From an uncultured Lachnospiraceae bacterium (lineage in GTDB: Bacteria; Bacillota; Clostridia; Lachnospirales; Lachnospiraceae): a DNA stretch of 64,000 nucleotides. Made by a program: the position numbers and the translations under genes. The DNA lies in contig CAMEOT010000002.1 of assembly GCA_945929965.1 (NCBI GenBank), positions 1 to 64,000 on the forward strand, given 5' to 3'. The notes under the pieces were generated by a model that saw only the letters and a program-made list of their open reading frames with translations, had not been told where the DNA came from and made no database searches. Of this stretch, positions 1-8,258 are shown in pieces (positions within the stretch are counted from its first letter, which is position 1; each line of letters opens with the position of its first letter).

Positions 1-29
1 ACACACGGCGTTGCCTTCACAACAACTAC

Positions 30-1253
30 TTATTTATCATCTGCTGCGGCAACACCGGGAAGCTCTTTGCCTTCCAGAAATTCCAGGGAAGCACCGCCAC
101 CGGTAGAAATGTGGCTCATCTTATCAGCGAAACCAAGCTGGTTAACAGCTGCTGCGGAATCACCGCCACCGATAATGGTAGTTGCATCGGTCTCAGCCAA
201 AGCCTTTGCTACAGCGATGGTACCTGCTGCCAGAGTAGGATTCTCGAATACACCCATAGGTCCGTTCCATACAACGGTCTTAGCAGTCTTAACAGCATCA
301 GCATACAGAGCTGCGGTCTTAGGTCCGATATCGCATCCCTCTCTGTCTGCGGGCATGTTGGTAACATCATATGCCTGAACCTCTACGGGAGCATCGATAG
401 GATTAGGGAAATCAGCGATGGTTACGGAGTCAACGGGAAGCAGTAACTTCTTGCCAAGCTTCTCAGCCTTTTCCATCATTTCCTTACAGTAGTCAATCTT
501 GGTATCGTCTACCAGAGACTTACCGATTTCATATCCCTTTGCCTTTAAGAAGGTGTACGCCATACCACCACCGATGATCAGGGTATCGCACTTCTCTAAC
601 AGATTGGAGATAACGTTCAGCTTGTCTGCGACCTTAGCACCACCCAGGATAGCTACGAAAGGTCTTACGGGATCTTCTACAGCCTTACCTAAGAAGTTGA
701 TCTCCTTCTCCATCAGGTAACCTACTACGTTCTGTCCACCCTTAGCGGTGATGAACTTGGTAACGCCTGCTACGGAAGCATGTGCTCTGTGAGAAGAACC
801 GAATGCATCACATACATAAATATCAGCCAGGTCAGCCAGCTCTTTGCTGAACTCCTCACCGTTCTTGGTCTCTTCTGCGCCACGGAAACGAGTATTCTGT
901 AACAGAACCACATCGCCTTCCTTCATGTTCTCAACAGCCTTGGTAGCTGCTTCGCCGGTTACATTGTAGTCAGATACAAAAGTAACCTCTTTGCCCAGCT
1001 TCTCAGACAGTCTCTTAGCAACAGGTGCCAGAGATTCGCCTTCGTTGGGGCCGTTCTTTACCTTGCCCAGATGAGAGCACAGGATAACCTTGCCGCCATC
1101 GTTAATCAGCTTCTTGATGGTAGGCAGAGCTGCAACAATACGGGTATCGTCGGTGATCTCACCGTTCTTCAGAGGAACATTGAAGTCGCATCTTACCAGA
1201 ACTCTCTTTCCCTTTGCGTTAATGTCATCTACAGATTTCTTATTTAATCCCAT
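30..1253 (-). CDS. pgk: phosphoglycerate kinase
   Basis: Cytosolic enzyme of lower glycolysis that transfers phosphate from 1,3-bisphosphoglycerate to ADP. The 407-residue product has the N-terminal substrate motif RCDFNVPL (about residues 20-28), the GGGMAYTF segment, and the C-terminal nucleotide-binding runs GGGDSAAA and [11 protein letters not shown]. Length is normal for bacterial Pgk. I take the ATG at 1253, which has GGAGG nine bases upstream; an in-frame TTG at 1268 overlaps that ribosome site and is unlikely. It follows gap in the same direction, with an intrinsic terminator between the two, so its transcription is probably partly read-through from gap. Identity is secure. Confidence 0.98.
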   Translation of the reverse strand: MGLNKKSVDDINAKGKRVLVRCDFNVPLKNGEITDDTRIVAALPTIKKLINDGGKVILCSHLGKVKNGPNEGESLAPVAKRLSEKLGKEVTFVSDYNVTGEAATKAVENMKEGDVVLLQNTRFRGAEETKNGEEFSKELADLADIYVCDAFGSSHRAHASVAGVTKFITAKGGQNVVGYLMEKEINFLGKAVEDPVRPFVAILGGAKVADKLNVISNLLEKCDTLIIGGGMAYTFLKAKGYEIGKSLVDDTKIDYCKEMMEKAEKLGKKLLLPVDSVTIADFPNPIDAPVEVQAYDVTNMPADREGCDIGPKTAALYADAVKTAKTVVWNGPMGVFENPTLAAGTIAVAKALAETDATTIIGGGDSAAAVNQLGFADKMSHISTGGGASLEFLEGKELPGVAAADDK

Positions 1254-1281
1254 GGTATTAACCTCCAAATATTTTAGTATC

Positions 1282-1315
1282 TAAAAAGGGTCCGGTCCTT
1301 GTAAGACCGGACCCT
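1282..1315 (-). terminator. intrinsic terminator between gap and pgk
   Basis: A perfect 11-bp stem (AGGGTCCGGTC / GACCGGACCCT, arms 1287-1297 and 1305-1315) with a 7-base loop is followed on the minus strand by TTTTTAG. It lies 32 bases beyond the gap stop codon and upstream of the pgk ribosome site, so it should end most gap transcripts or set the gap:pgk ratio. Confidence 0.85.
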
Positions 1316-1347
1316 GATAGGTCTTTACGTGTTAACGCAAGCTAAAC

Positions 1348-2361
1348 TTATGCTAACTCGCTGAAGTACTTGATGGTACGAACCATCTGAGAGGTGTAGC
1401 TGTTCTCGTTATCATACCAAGATACAACCTGTACCTGAGTATTGCCATCTTCCATAGGAGCAACCATGGTCTGAGTTGCATCGAAGATGGAACCGTAGGT
1501 GCTGCCTACGATATCGGAAGATACGATCTCATCGGTGTTGTAACCGAAGGACTCGGTAGAAGCTGCCTTCATAGCTGCGTTGATCTCTTCCTTGGTTACA
1601 GCGCCCTTAACTACTGCTACCAGAATGGTGGTAGAACCGGTAGGGGTCGGAACACGCTGAGCGGAACCGATCAGCTTGCCGTTCAGTTCGGGAATTACCA
1701 GGCCGATTGCCTTAGCTGCACCGGTAGAGTTAGGAACGATGTTGCAAGCGCCTGCACGGCTTCTTCTCAGATCGCCCTTTCTCTGAGGTCCGTCAAGGAT
1801 CATCTGGTCACCGGTATAAGCGTGAACAGTGGTCATGATACCGCTCATGATAGGTCTGCAGTCGTTCAGAGCCTTAGCCATAGGTGCTAAGCAGTTGGTG
1901 GTGCAGGAAGCTGCGGAGATAACGGTATCTTCGGGCTTCAGGGTCTTGTGGTTAACATTGTATACGATGGTAGGAAGGTCGTTACCTGCGGGAGCAGAAA
2001 TAACAACTTTACGAGCACCGGCAGTGATATGTGCGGAAGCCTTCTCCTTAGAGGTGTAGAATCCGGTACACTCCAGAACTACATCAACCTTTAACTCACC
2101 CCAAGGAAGCTTGCTTGCGTCAGCCTCTTTGTAGATGGTGATGGTCTTGCCGTTAACGGTGATGCTGTCCTCGCCAGCCTCAACGGTGCTTGCATACTTG
2201 TAAACACCCTGAGAAGAATCATACTTCAACAGATGTGCCAGCATCTTAGGGCTGGTTAAATCGTTGATTGCTACTACTTCATATCCTTCTGCATCGAACA
2301 TCTGTCTGAATGCAAGACGACCAATACGGCCAAAACCATTAATTGCTACTCTTACTGCCAT
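1348..2361 (-). CDS. gap: type I glyceraldehyde-3-phosphate dehydrogenase
   Basis: Catalyses oxidative phosphorylation of glyceraldehyde-3-phosphate with NAD+. The 337-residue protein has the N-terminal Rossmann motif NGFGRIGR (8-15), an Asp at about residue 34 (AIND) that favours NAD over NADP, and the catalytic SCTTNCLAP with the nucleophile Cys153. The ATG is preceded by GGAGGAAACTAAA, a strong ribosome site. It heads the gap-pgk pair and is divergent from the PHP gene. The long leader carries a 33-bp dyad described separately. Canonical glycolytic (not NADP-anabolic) GAPDH. Confidence 0.98.
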   Translation of the reverse strand: MAVRVAINGFGRIGRLAFRQMFDAEGYEVVAINDLTSPKMLAHLLKYDSSQGVYKYASTVEAGEDSITVNGKTITIYKEADASKLPWGELKVDVVLECTGFYTSKEKASAHITAGARKVVISAPAGNDLPTIVYNVNHKTLKPEDTVISAASCTTNCLAPMAKALNDCRPIMSGIMTTVHAYTGDQMILDGPQRKGDLRRSRAGACNIVPNSTGAAKAIGLVIPELNGKLIGSAQRVPTPTGSTTILVAVVKGAVTKEEINAAMKAASTESFGYNTDEIVSSDIVGSTYGSIFDATQTMVAPMEDGNTQVQVVSWYDNENSYTSQMVRTIKYFSELA

Positions 2362-2394
2362 TTTAGTTTCCTCCTAAAATTTTAATTTTATATC

Positions 2395-2427
2395 TTTTGA
2401 CTTACTGTGGTTCACAGATTGTCAAAA
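2395..2427. promoter_or_regulatory. 33-bp dyad in the gap leader
   Basis: Two-part inverted repeat: TTTTGAC (2395-2401) pairs with GTCAAAA (2421-2427), and CTGTG (2405-2409) with CACAG (2413-2417); the intervening triplets TTA and ATT are mirror images. It falls at about +10 to +42 from the predicted gap start, so it could be an operator acting as a roadblock or a leader stem-loop. It does not match the CggR or Rex consensus as I know them. Confidence 0.5.
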
Positions 2428-2443
2428 TTTTATCAGCAAAAAC

Positions 2444-2472
2444 ATTTTACCTAATTCCTGATTATAATTCAA
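2444..2472 (-). promoter_or_regulatory. sigma-A-type promoter of gap
   Basis: On the minus strand, -35 TTGAAT (2472-2467), a 17-base spacer and -10 TAAAAT (2449-2444). The predicted start is near 2437, about 75 bases before the gap ATG. Assigned from sequence match only. Confidence 0.55.
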
Positions 2473-2552
2473 GATGTAAATGAAAAATATTTGTGATTTT
2501 GTGGTAAATTTTACAGTTTGTTTAGAATTGCTATGGCTTTTCCCATATTTTT

Positions 2553-2561
2553 TGCTATACT
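2553..2561 (+). promoter_or_regulatory. extended -10 element upstream of the PHP gene
   Basis: TGC-TATACT matches the extended -10 pattern TGnTATAAT, about 50 bases before the likely ATG. No convincing -35 hexamer is seen at the right distance. Confidence 0.35.
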
Positions 2562-2612
2562 GTACCCTGTAAATGACTTACAACAGAATGATAACCAGAA
2601 AGGATGAAAAAT

Positions 2613-3434
2613 ATGTCTATCAAAGCAGATTGTCATCTTCACTCTTCTTTTTCCGGAGATTCCCAGGCTCCCATGCCGGAGATGATCGATAAAGGAATCT
2701 CTCTGGGACTGGAAACCATGTGTTTCACCGAGCATAACGATTTTGATTATCCCCGTACGGAGGAAGGTCCCGGCAGTATCTTTTTGCTGAACGCAGATTC
2801 TTATCTGTATGATGTACTCCGCTGCCGTGCCAAATACGAGGGAAAAATGCGTGTTCTCTTCGGCGTGGAATTAGGCCTGCAGCCATACCTGGCCGACCGC
2901 AACGAAGATTTTACTTCCGCCTATGATTTCGATTTTGTCATCGGCTCGACCCATCTGTGCCGTGGTATGGATCCCTATTATCCGGAATTTTTTGAGAAGT
3001 TCTCTTCCGAAGAAGAAGCCATCCGGGCTTATTTTGCGGAGACTCTGGAAAACCTTCAGGAGCATGACGACTATGATGTTCTGGGACATCTGGATTACAT
3101 CGTCCGCGTGGCTCCTTCCAGGGATAAAAATTATTCCTACGACAAGTATAAGGATGCCATCGATCCAATCCTCGAACTGCTGATTCGCAGTGGCAAAGGC
3201 CTGGAGTTAAACACCGGCAGCTTCCGCTACGGTCTCAGGCAGCCCCATCCCTGTACCGATGTCCTGCGCCGCTATCACGAATTGGGCGGTGAGATCATTA
3301 CCGTCGGTACCGATGCACACAAGACACAGGATGTAGGTTCCTACCTGGATCTGGCCTCCGAAATTCTGCAGCTGTGCGGTTTCAAATATTATACGATCTA
3401 TGAAAAACGCAGCCCGGAATATCACAAGCTGTAA
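2613..3434 (+). CDS. PHP-domain phosphoesterase, histidinol-phosphatase (HisJ/HisK) family
   Basis: Likely metal-dependent phosphatase of the PHP superfamily, the family that supplies histidinol-phosphatase in Firmicutes. Metal-binding motifs are visible in order: DCHLHSSFSGD near the N-terminus, CFTEHND (about residue 38), GSTHL, GHLDYIVR and the C-terminal GTDAH. The product is 273 residues if translation begins at ATG 2613, which sits nine bases from AGAAAGG; the in-frame ATG at 2604 directly abuts that ribosome site. No his genes are adjacent, so the substrate is not fixed by context. It stands alone on the plus strand and converges with the next gene. Confidence 0.85.
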   Translation: MSIKADCHLHSSFSGDSQAPMPEMIDKGISLGLETMCFTEHNDFDYPRTEEGPGSIFLLNADSYLYDVLRCRAKYEGKMRVLFGVELGLQPYLADRNEDFTSAYDFDFVIGSTHLCRGMDPYYPEFFEKFSSEEEAIRAYFAETLENLQEHDDYDVLGHLDYIVRVAPSRDKNYSYDKYKDAIDPILELLIRSGKGLELNTGSFRYGLRQPHPCTDVLRRYHELGGEIITVGTDAHKTQDVGSYLDLASEILQLCGFKYYTIYEKRSPEYHKL

Positions 3435-3447
3435 TTTTCTTTATTCC

Positions 3448-3816
3448 CTATCCTCCAAGCTGAATGTGTTCCTTCATCAGCTCTCGAAGCAACGCATCCG
3501 CTGTCCATGAGACATTATACGGTGTCACAATCGCTTTCAGGGCAACCGGTGGTAAGCCGGTTGCCTTATATTCTGCCAGGAATGCATCCACCTGTTGCGA
3601 ATCCATTCCGGAAAACACCAGCATTTCCATTGCAAAATCAGGACCGTTATATATTTTTCCATTCTTATGAAAACCGCTGATTTCCGCCAGTGTTCCGATC
3701 TTCTGTCCATAGTCCCTGCGGTTCACCGCCGTCACATCCACACCTATTTTCTCCGCTGCCACACGCACAGCCCGGTCTTTTTGTGTACTCACGCCAAACA
3801 ATAATATTTTTGCCAT
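3448..3816 (-). CDS. DUF3783 domain protein
   Basis: Small 122-residue cytoplasmic protein of unknown function. The N-terminus (MAKILLFGVSTQKDRAVRVAA) has the beta-alpha start of a Rossmann-like fold, and the C-terminal half (VFSGM...FLAEYKATGLPPVALKAIVTPYN) is the conserved DUF3783 region. Its start overlaps the stop of the DUF523 gene, so the two are translationally coupled and probably work together. I know no biochemical role for the family. Confidence 0.75.
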   Translation of the reverse strand: MAKILLFGVSTQKDRAVRVAAEKIGVDVTAVNRRDYGQKIGTLAEISGFHKNGKIYNGPDFAMEMLVFSGMDSQQVDAFLAEYKATGLPPVALKAIVTPYNVSWTADALLRELMKEHIQLGG

Positions 3817-4232
3817 TATATTTCCTCACAGTCCATCACCCGGAAACTGTTCTTTTCCAGCAATTGTGCAAATACTCCCTGTCCGGGAATGAGTTTACCG
3901 GTAAAGCTTCCATCATAAATCTGCCTTGCGCCGCAGCTGGGACTTCGGGACTGTAAGATTGCCAGATCGATGCCATTCTCTTTGGCGATCCGCAGAGCCT
4001 CCTCTGCGCCTTTCCGGTACTGCCTGTCCACATTTACGCCTTTACAGTTTATGACCACACCGTCCACGATCTCTGACGGATCCCTCGGGGTCGGAAGTCC
4101 TCCCAGTACCTCTGGGCATACTGGGATTACCTCATGCCCTTCCAGATATTTTACCACACGCTCGCTGTAATTATTTTTCCCGTTATATTTACAGTTTTCG
4201 CCTAACAGACAGGCACTGACCAGTATTTTCAT
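3816..4232 (-). CDS. DUF523 domain protein
   Basis: 138-residue protein with the family signatures SACLLGENCKYNGKNN at the N-terminus, PVCPEVLGGLPTPRDP in the middle and the cysteine motif SRSPSCG. The conserved cysteines suggest metal or redox chemistry, but the function is not established. It overlaps the downstream DUF3783 gene at 3816 and lies a short distance after cardiolipin synthase on the same strand. Confidence 0.85.
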   Translation of the reverse strand: MKILVSACLLGENCKYNGKNNYSERVVKYLEGHEVIPVCPEVLGGLPTPRDPSEIVDGVVINCKGVNVDRQYRKGAEEALRIAKENGIDLAILQSRSPSCGARQIYDGSFTGKLIPGQGVFAQLLEKNSFRVMDCEEI

Positions 4233-4263
4233 CGTGATCTCCAGCTTTCCGTTATTATGTCTG

Positions 4264-5880
4264 TTACAATAGCGGTGCGATCAGCCGCATGATACACTGC
4301 CAGCCTCTCACTGCCATATTTTTCCTTCCATCCCAGTATTTATCGGTGACTTCCTCACTATCCTGTAACAGCTTATCAAAATCTGTCTCAATATCCCGTA
4401 TGGCATCACAGCCGTGCATCCACACACCGTTTTCAAAATGATGATACAGGCTCCGGTAATCCATATTGATGGTACCGACGGTCGCCGTATCCTCATCGCA
4501 AAGCATCTGCTTCGCATGCAGAAAGCCCGGGGTATATTCATAGATCCGCACACCCTGACGCACCAGTCCGGAATAATAGGATCTGGTCACACCGTAAATA
4601 ATTTTTTTATCCGGAATGCCTGGAGTAAATACGCGCACATCCACGCCCCGTTTGGCTGCCAGTCCCAGCTCTCTCGTCATCTCATCACTGATGATCAGAT
4701 AAGGAGTTGCCACATAGAGGCGTTTTTTCGCCGTCTTGATCAGGTTCAGGTAGACATTCTCGCCCACCGGTTCTCCGTCCAGAGGGGAATCCGCATAGGG
4801 CTGTACATAGCCGGACGCCTTCTGCACATTTCCGTCTTCCGTACCATTCTGTGATGCCTGCAGATATTTTTCATAATCGGTATCGGCCTGTCCCATAACA
4901 TTCCACATTTCCAAAAACATCATGGTAAAACTCTGTACCGCTCTGCCGGTCAGCTTCACTCCGGTATCCTTCCAGTAGCCGTAAGGATGCGTGATATTAA
5001 AATACTCATCCGCCAGATTATATCCACCGGTAAAACCGACTTTTCCGTCAATGATCATGATCTTGCGATGATCACGGTTATTCATGAAAATATTTAAGAA
5101 CGGCACCACATAGTTGAATACCCGGCACTGTACACCGATGGCATTCATGCGGTCAATAAAGCTTTTATCCAGAAAGCCGATACAGCCCACATCGTCGTAC
5201 AGGATACGGACTTCCACGCCCTCGGCAGCCTTTCTTGCCAATACATCCTTCAGCCGTGCAAAAGCCTCCGCCTCCTCTATGGCATGATATTCCAGGAATA
5301 TAAAGTGCTTTGCCTTCTCCAGTTCCTTAAGCTGTTCCTCATATCCCAGATAAGCTTCCGGATAGAATTTCACATCTGTTGCGTCATACACCGGATAATT
5401 ACCATATTTTCGGATATAATAACACTGGTTTGCAGCCATGGGATCTTCCGCCTCCAGGCGCTCTACCACTATTTCATCCTGAGGATTTAAAGGAACCAGT
5501 TGTGCATCCACATCCTCAAATTTCCGGATGATTTTATGCATAGCCTCTTTGTGCCCGAACAATCCGTAAATACACAGACCGAACACGGGAAAGGCCAGTA
5601 TTACAATGATCCAGGGCATCTTAAATGCGGCATTGGTATGCTTTCCATAAATCCTGAGTGCCACCACCAGCGCAAACAGACCGGTCAACAGAGAGATCAC
5701 TGAAGAATACTGATACAGCTTGATCATCAATACCAGTATCCAGCCGATCTGCAAAAGCACAGCCAATGCTGCAAAAGCAATTCTTCCTATACTGTTTTTC
5801 ACATTCCCTTTTACTTCAGAACGCATCTGCTTTTTCTTACCCATAATGCCCTCTTTTCTCCTTCGTACTGCCAAAGCCAT
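4264..5880 (-). CDS. cls: cardiolipin synthase
   Basis: Membrane enzyme that condenses two phosphatidylglycerols to cardiolipin. The 538-residue protein starts with a basic segment and two or three transmembrane helices (about residues 30-110), then two phospholipase-D domains. HKD motif 1 is HRKIMIIDG (His near residue 271), motif 2 is HAKQMLCDED in the C-terminal third. I choose ATG 5880, seven bases from AGGGG; ATG 5844 (MGKKKQ) with GAGGGC is a credible alternative and GTG 5895 is less likely. A long hairpin lies just upstream. The C-terminus ends in a hydrophobic stretch, usual for the family. Confidence 0.93.
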   Translation of the reverse strand: MALAVRRRKEGIMGKKKQMRSEVKGNVKNSIGRIAFAALAVLLQIGWILVLMIKLYQYSSVISLLTGLFALVVALRIYGKHTNAAFKMPWIIVILAFPVFGLCIYGLFGHKEAMHKIIRKFEDVDAQLVPLNPQDEIVVERLEAEDPMAANQCYYIRKYGNYPVYDATDVKFYPEAYLGYEEQLKELEKAKHFIFLEYHAIEEAEAFARLKDVLARKAAEGVEVRILYDDVGCIGFLDKSFIDRMNAIGVQCRVFNYVVPFLNIFMNNRDHRKIMIIDGKVGFTGGYNLADEYFNITHPYGYWKDTGVKLTGRAVQSFTMMFLEMWNVMGQADTDYEKYLQASQNGTEDGNVQKASGYVQPYADSPLDGEPVGENVYLNLIKTAKKRLYVATPYLIISDEMTRELGLAAKRGVDVRVFTPGIPDKKIIYGVTRSYYSGLVRQGVRIYEYTPGFLHAKQMLCDEDTATVGTINMDYRSLYHHFENGVWMHGCDAIRDIETDFDKLLQDSEEVTDKYWDGRKNMAVRGWQCIMRLIAPLL

Positions 5881-5916
5881 AAGTAATCCCCTCACAGACT
5901 GCCATGAATATATCCT

Positions 5917-5969
5917 ATGATGCCAGGGTCAAAAGGTCTAAGCCCACATGCTTTTGACCCCGACATCAT
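5917..5969. repeat. 53-bp hairpin element upstream of cls
   Basis: Inverted repeat: the perfect arms GGGTCAAAAG (5926-5935) and CTTTTGACCC (5951-5960) surround a 15-base loop, and outer ATGAT/ATCAT (5917-5921, 5965-5969) continue the stem after a small internal bulge. There is no T-tract on either side, so it is unlikely to be a terminator. A related half-site (AAGGGTCAAAA) occurs near 9565. It looks like a dispersed intergenic palindrome. Confidence 0.5.
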
Positions 5970-6052
5970 TCTATGGGGGATTGTTTTATGGTATAACATT
6001 TTTGCAAAAATCTCAATAGGTCTATGGACTACAACTGTCCTCTTTTGTCTGT

Positions 6053-6592
6053 CTAACCACAGCTTCTGTCACACAGTACCACCACTTTAGACGGCGTGGT
6101 CTGGGCAGGAATACTTCTCGTGGAAGAGGAATAGATGACCACCAGATTATGGTTCGCGGGACTCGCCTGGAAATACTGGTTGTTCACAGTACGCACATCC
6201 ACCGTACCATCCAGATTCAGCTGCAATGTCTGTTCCTCATTGACCAGGGAATTGTTGTAATAGCTCACATCCACATACCTGTCACTTCTCTCTTCAGCCA
6301 CTACCACTGCCGTATACTGAGGCGGATAGATCAGGGGCATTGGCGCATCGTTGCGATACCAGAAGGTTGCCATCATCCCCACTGACAACGTAGTAAAATC
6401 CACCACATAGGTATCGGGATTGATAAAAAAGTTCACCGTATTGCCATCCGTATCCTCGATTGTGGCAAATAACAGACATCCATCAGCTCTGCGGCCGCCC
6501 TGCCCTGCCGGCACCAGATCCACAATCGTTCCCTTCATGGAACAGAAGCTGTTTCTTCTCATAGGTCTCTGAAACGAAAATCGATAATCCAT
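6053..6592 (-). CDS. conserved-looking protein of unknown function
   Basis: 179 residues that I cannot assign to a family. No signal peptide or membrane segment. Composition is beta-rich and polar, with a possible OB-like segment in the first half (SMKGTIVDLVPAGQGG...LFATIEDTDGNTVNFFI) that resembles short nucleic-acid or metal-linked folds, but this is only an impression. The C-terminus is Ser/Thr-rich and ends LCDRSCG, with two cysteines. It is alone between cls and mnmA, about 70 bases beyond the mnmA terminator region. Start chosen as the only upstream ATG in frame. Confidence 0.7.
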   Translation of the reverse strand: MDYRFSFQRPMRRNSFCSMKGTIVDLVPAGQGGRRADGCLLFATIEDTDGNTVNFFINPDTYVVDFTTLSVGMMATFWYRNDAPMPLIYPPQYTAVVVAEERSDRYVDVSYYNNSLVNEEQTLQLNLDGTVDVRTVNNQYFQASPANHNLVVIYSSSTRSIPAQTTPSKVVVLCDRSCG

Positions 6593-6660
6593 AGTCTCTC
6601 CTGTGAATTATAAAAGCTTTCTTCTATTATATGCACGCTCCCGCCGTTGTTGTTACGTGT

Positions 6661-6701
6661 CGTGATAAAAATGTAGGACCACTATTGTAAAATAGTGATC
6701 C
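6661..6701 (-). terminator. intrinsic terminator after mnmA
   Basis: An 11-bp stem with one mismatch (6676-6686 with 6691-6701, 4-base loop) is followed on the minus strand by TACATTTTTATC. It sits just beyond the mnmA stop codon and closes the nifS-iscU-mnmA operon. Confidence 0.75.
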
Positions 6702-6709
6702 CTGTTTTC

Positions 6710-7789
6710 CTACTGGACAATGGTCCCGCCACCAAGTACATGCTCGCCCTGATAGAACACCATAGCCTGTCCCGGTGTAGCGGCACGCACCGGTGCATCG
6801 AAGGTACAGAGTACTCTGCCATCCGGTTGTTTTGTAAGCGTTCCATGCTCGCCCTTATGATTATAGCGGATCTTCGCCAGTACTCTGACGGGTTCTGTGA
6901 TATTCTCCACTGCCATATAATTCACATTTTCACATAATACTTTATCCGTGAAAAGTTCCTGATTGGAACCGATCACCACCTCATTGGTCTCGGGGCGAAT
7001 GGCTGTAACAAACACCCTCTCTCCCATGGGGAGTTCCAATCCTCTGCGCTGTCCTAAAGTATAATGGGTAATCCCCTTATGATGCCCCAGTATCCTGCCA
7101 TCCTCCGTGACAAAATTACCCGGTCCCGGCACCTTTTCGCCGGCTTCTCTGTCAATAAAAGAAGCATAATCATTGTCCGGTACGAAGCAGATTTCCTGAC
7201 TGTCCGGCTTATGTGCCACTGGAAGTCCAGCCTCCTCTGCCAGGACACGGATCTCGTCCTTGGTATATTCTCCCACCGGCATCAGGGTATGGGAAAGCTG
7301 ATTCTGGGTCAGATTATACAGCGCATAGGTCTGGTCCTTCGCCGCCGTAACGGAATTACGGATAGCAAAACGACCGTTTGGCAGCCTGTCAATCCGCGCA
7401 TAATGTCCCGTGGCAATATAATCCGCACCGATCTCTAAGCTCCTCTGTAACAGGGATTCCCACTTCACGTAACGGTTGCAGGCGATGCAGGGATTCGGTG
7501 TACGTCCTCTTAAATACTCGTCCACAAAATAATCCATGACATGACACTTGAACTCTTTTTTAAAATTCATGACATAATAGGGAATCTCCAGTCTCTGTGC
7601 CACTCTTCTGGCATCATCCACCGCAGACAGTCCACAGCATCCGCCATTAGCTTCCTTGGCTGCTTCCTCCTCGTCCTGCCAGATCTGCATGGTGACCCCG
7701 ATCACATCATAGCCCTGTTTTTTTAATAACATGGCTGCCACGGAGGAATCCACGCCTCCGGACATGCCAACCACTACTTTTTTCTTCAT
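6710..7789 (-). CDS. mnmA: tRNA-specific 2-thiouridylase MnmA
   Basis: Thiolates U34 of Lys, Glu and Gln tRNAs, using sulfur relayed from a cysteine desulfurase. The 359-residue protein has the PP-loop SGGVDSS at residues 9-15, the first catalytic cysteine in TPNPCIACN and the second in SQEICFVPD. Length is normal. It begins 5 bases after the iscU stop and follows nifS, so sulfur source, scaffold and tRNA thiolase are co-expressed. No odd features. Confidence 0.97.
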   Translation of the reverse strand: MKKKVVVGMSGGVDSSVAAMLLKKQGYDVIGVTMQIWQDEEEAAKEANGGCCGLSAVDDARRVAQRLEIPYYVMNFKKEFKCHVMDYFVDEYLRGRTPNPCIACNRYVKWESLLQRSLEIGADYIATGHYARIDRLPNGRFAIRNSVTAAKDQTYALYNLTQNQLSHTLMPVGEYTKDEIRVLAEEAGLPVAHKPDSQEICFVPDNDYASFIDREAGEKVPGPGNFVTEDGRILGHHKGITHYTLGQRRGLELPMGERVFVTAIRPETNEVVIGSNQELFTDKVLCENVNYMAVENITEPVRVLAKIRYNHKGEHGTLTKQPDGRVLCTFDAPVRAATPGQAMVFYQGEHVLGGGTIVQ

Positions 7790-7794
7790 AGATC

Positions 7795-8232
7795 TTAATA
7801 GTCTTCCTCTTCTTCGCCCTCACTGATATCGTTCTTGGGCTTCTGCAGGCCTTCGATGGTGATGTGGTTCTTCTCCGCATAATCCCACAGAGCTGCATGG
7901 ATGGCTTCCTCTGCCAAAAGTGAGCAGTGTACCTTTACGGGAGGCAGTCCGTCCAGAGCCTCCATTACCGCCTTGTTCGTTACCTGCAAAGCTTCCTGGA
8001 TGGTCTTGCCCTTTACCAGTTCGGTAGCCATGGAGCTGGTAGCTACGGCAGCACCGCAGCCGAAAGTCTTGAACTTTGCCTCTCTGATGATCCCGTTCTC
8101 GTCAATGTCCAGGAACATTCTCATAATATCTCCGCACTTGGCGTTACCCACCGTACCTACGCCGCTGGCATCCTCAATCTCCCCGACATTTCTGGGATTC
8201 TGAAAGTGATCCATTACTTTTTCACTGTACAT
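7795..8232 (-). CDS. nifU: Fe-S cluster assembly scaffold IscU/NifU
   Basis: U-type scaffold on which [2Fe-2S]/[4Fe-4S] clusters are built before transfer. 145 residues with the cluster ligands Cys33 and Asp35 (NAKCGD), Cys59 (TFGCGAA) and Cys103 (VHCSLLAEEA). The end is an acidic extension (EGEEEEDY). It lies 26 bases behind nifS and just ahead of mnmA. Clostridial genomes often name this gene nifU although it contains only the N-terminal U domain and no nitrogenase function is implied. Confidence 0.96.
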   Translation of the reverse strand: MYSEKVMDHFQNPRNVGEIEDASGVGTVGNAKCGDIMRMFLDIDENGIIREAKFKTFGCGAAVATSSMATELVKGKTIQEALQVTNKAVMEALDGLPPVKVHCSLLAEEAIHAALWDYAEKNHITIEGLQKPKNDISEGEEEEDY

Positions 8233-8258
8233 GTATCTGTTATCCTCTTCTTTCTTAC

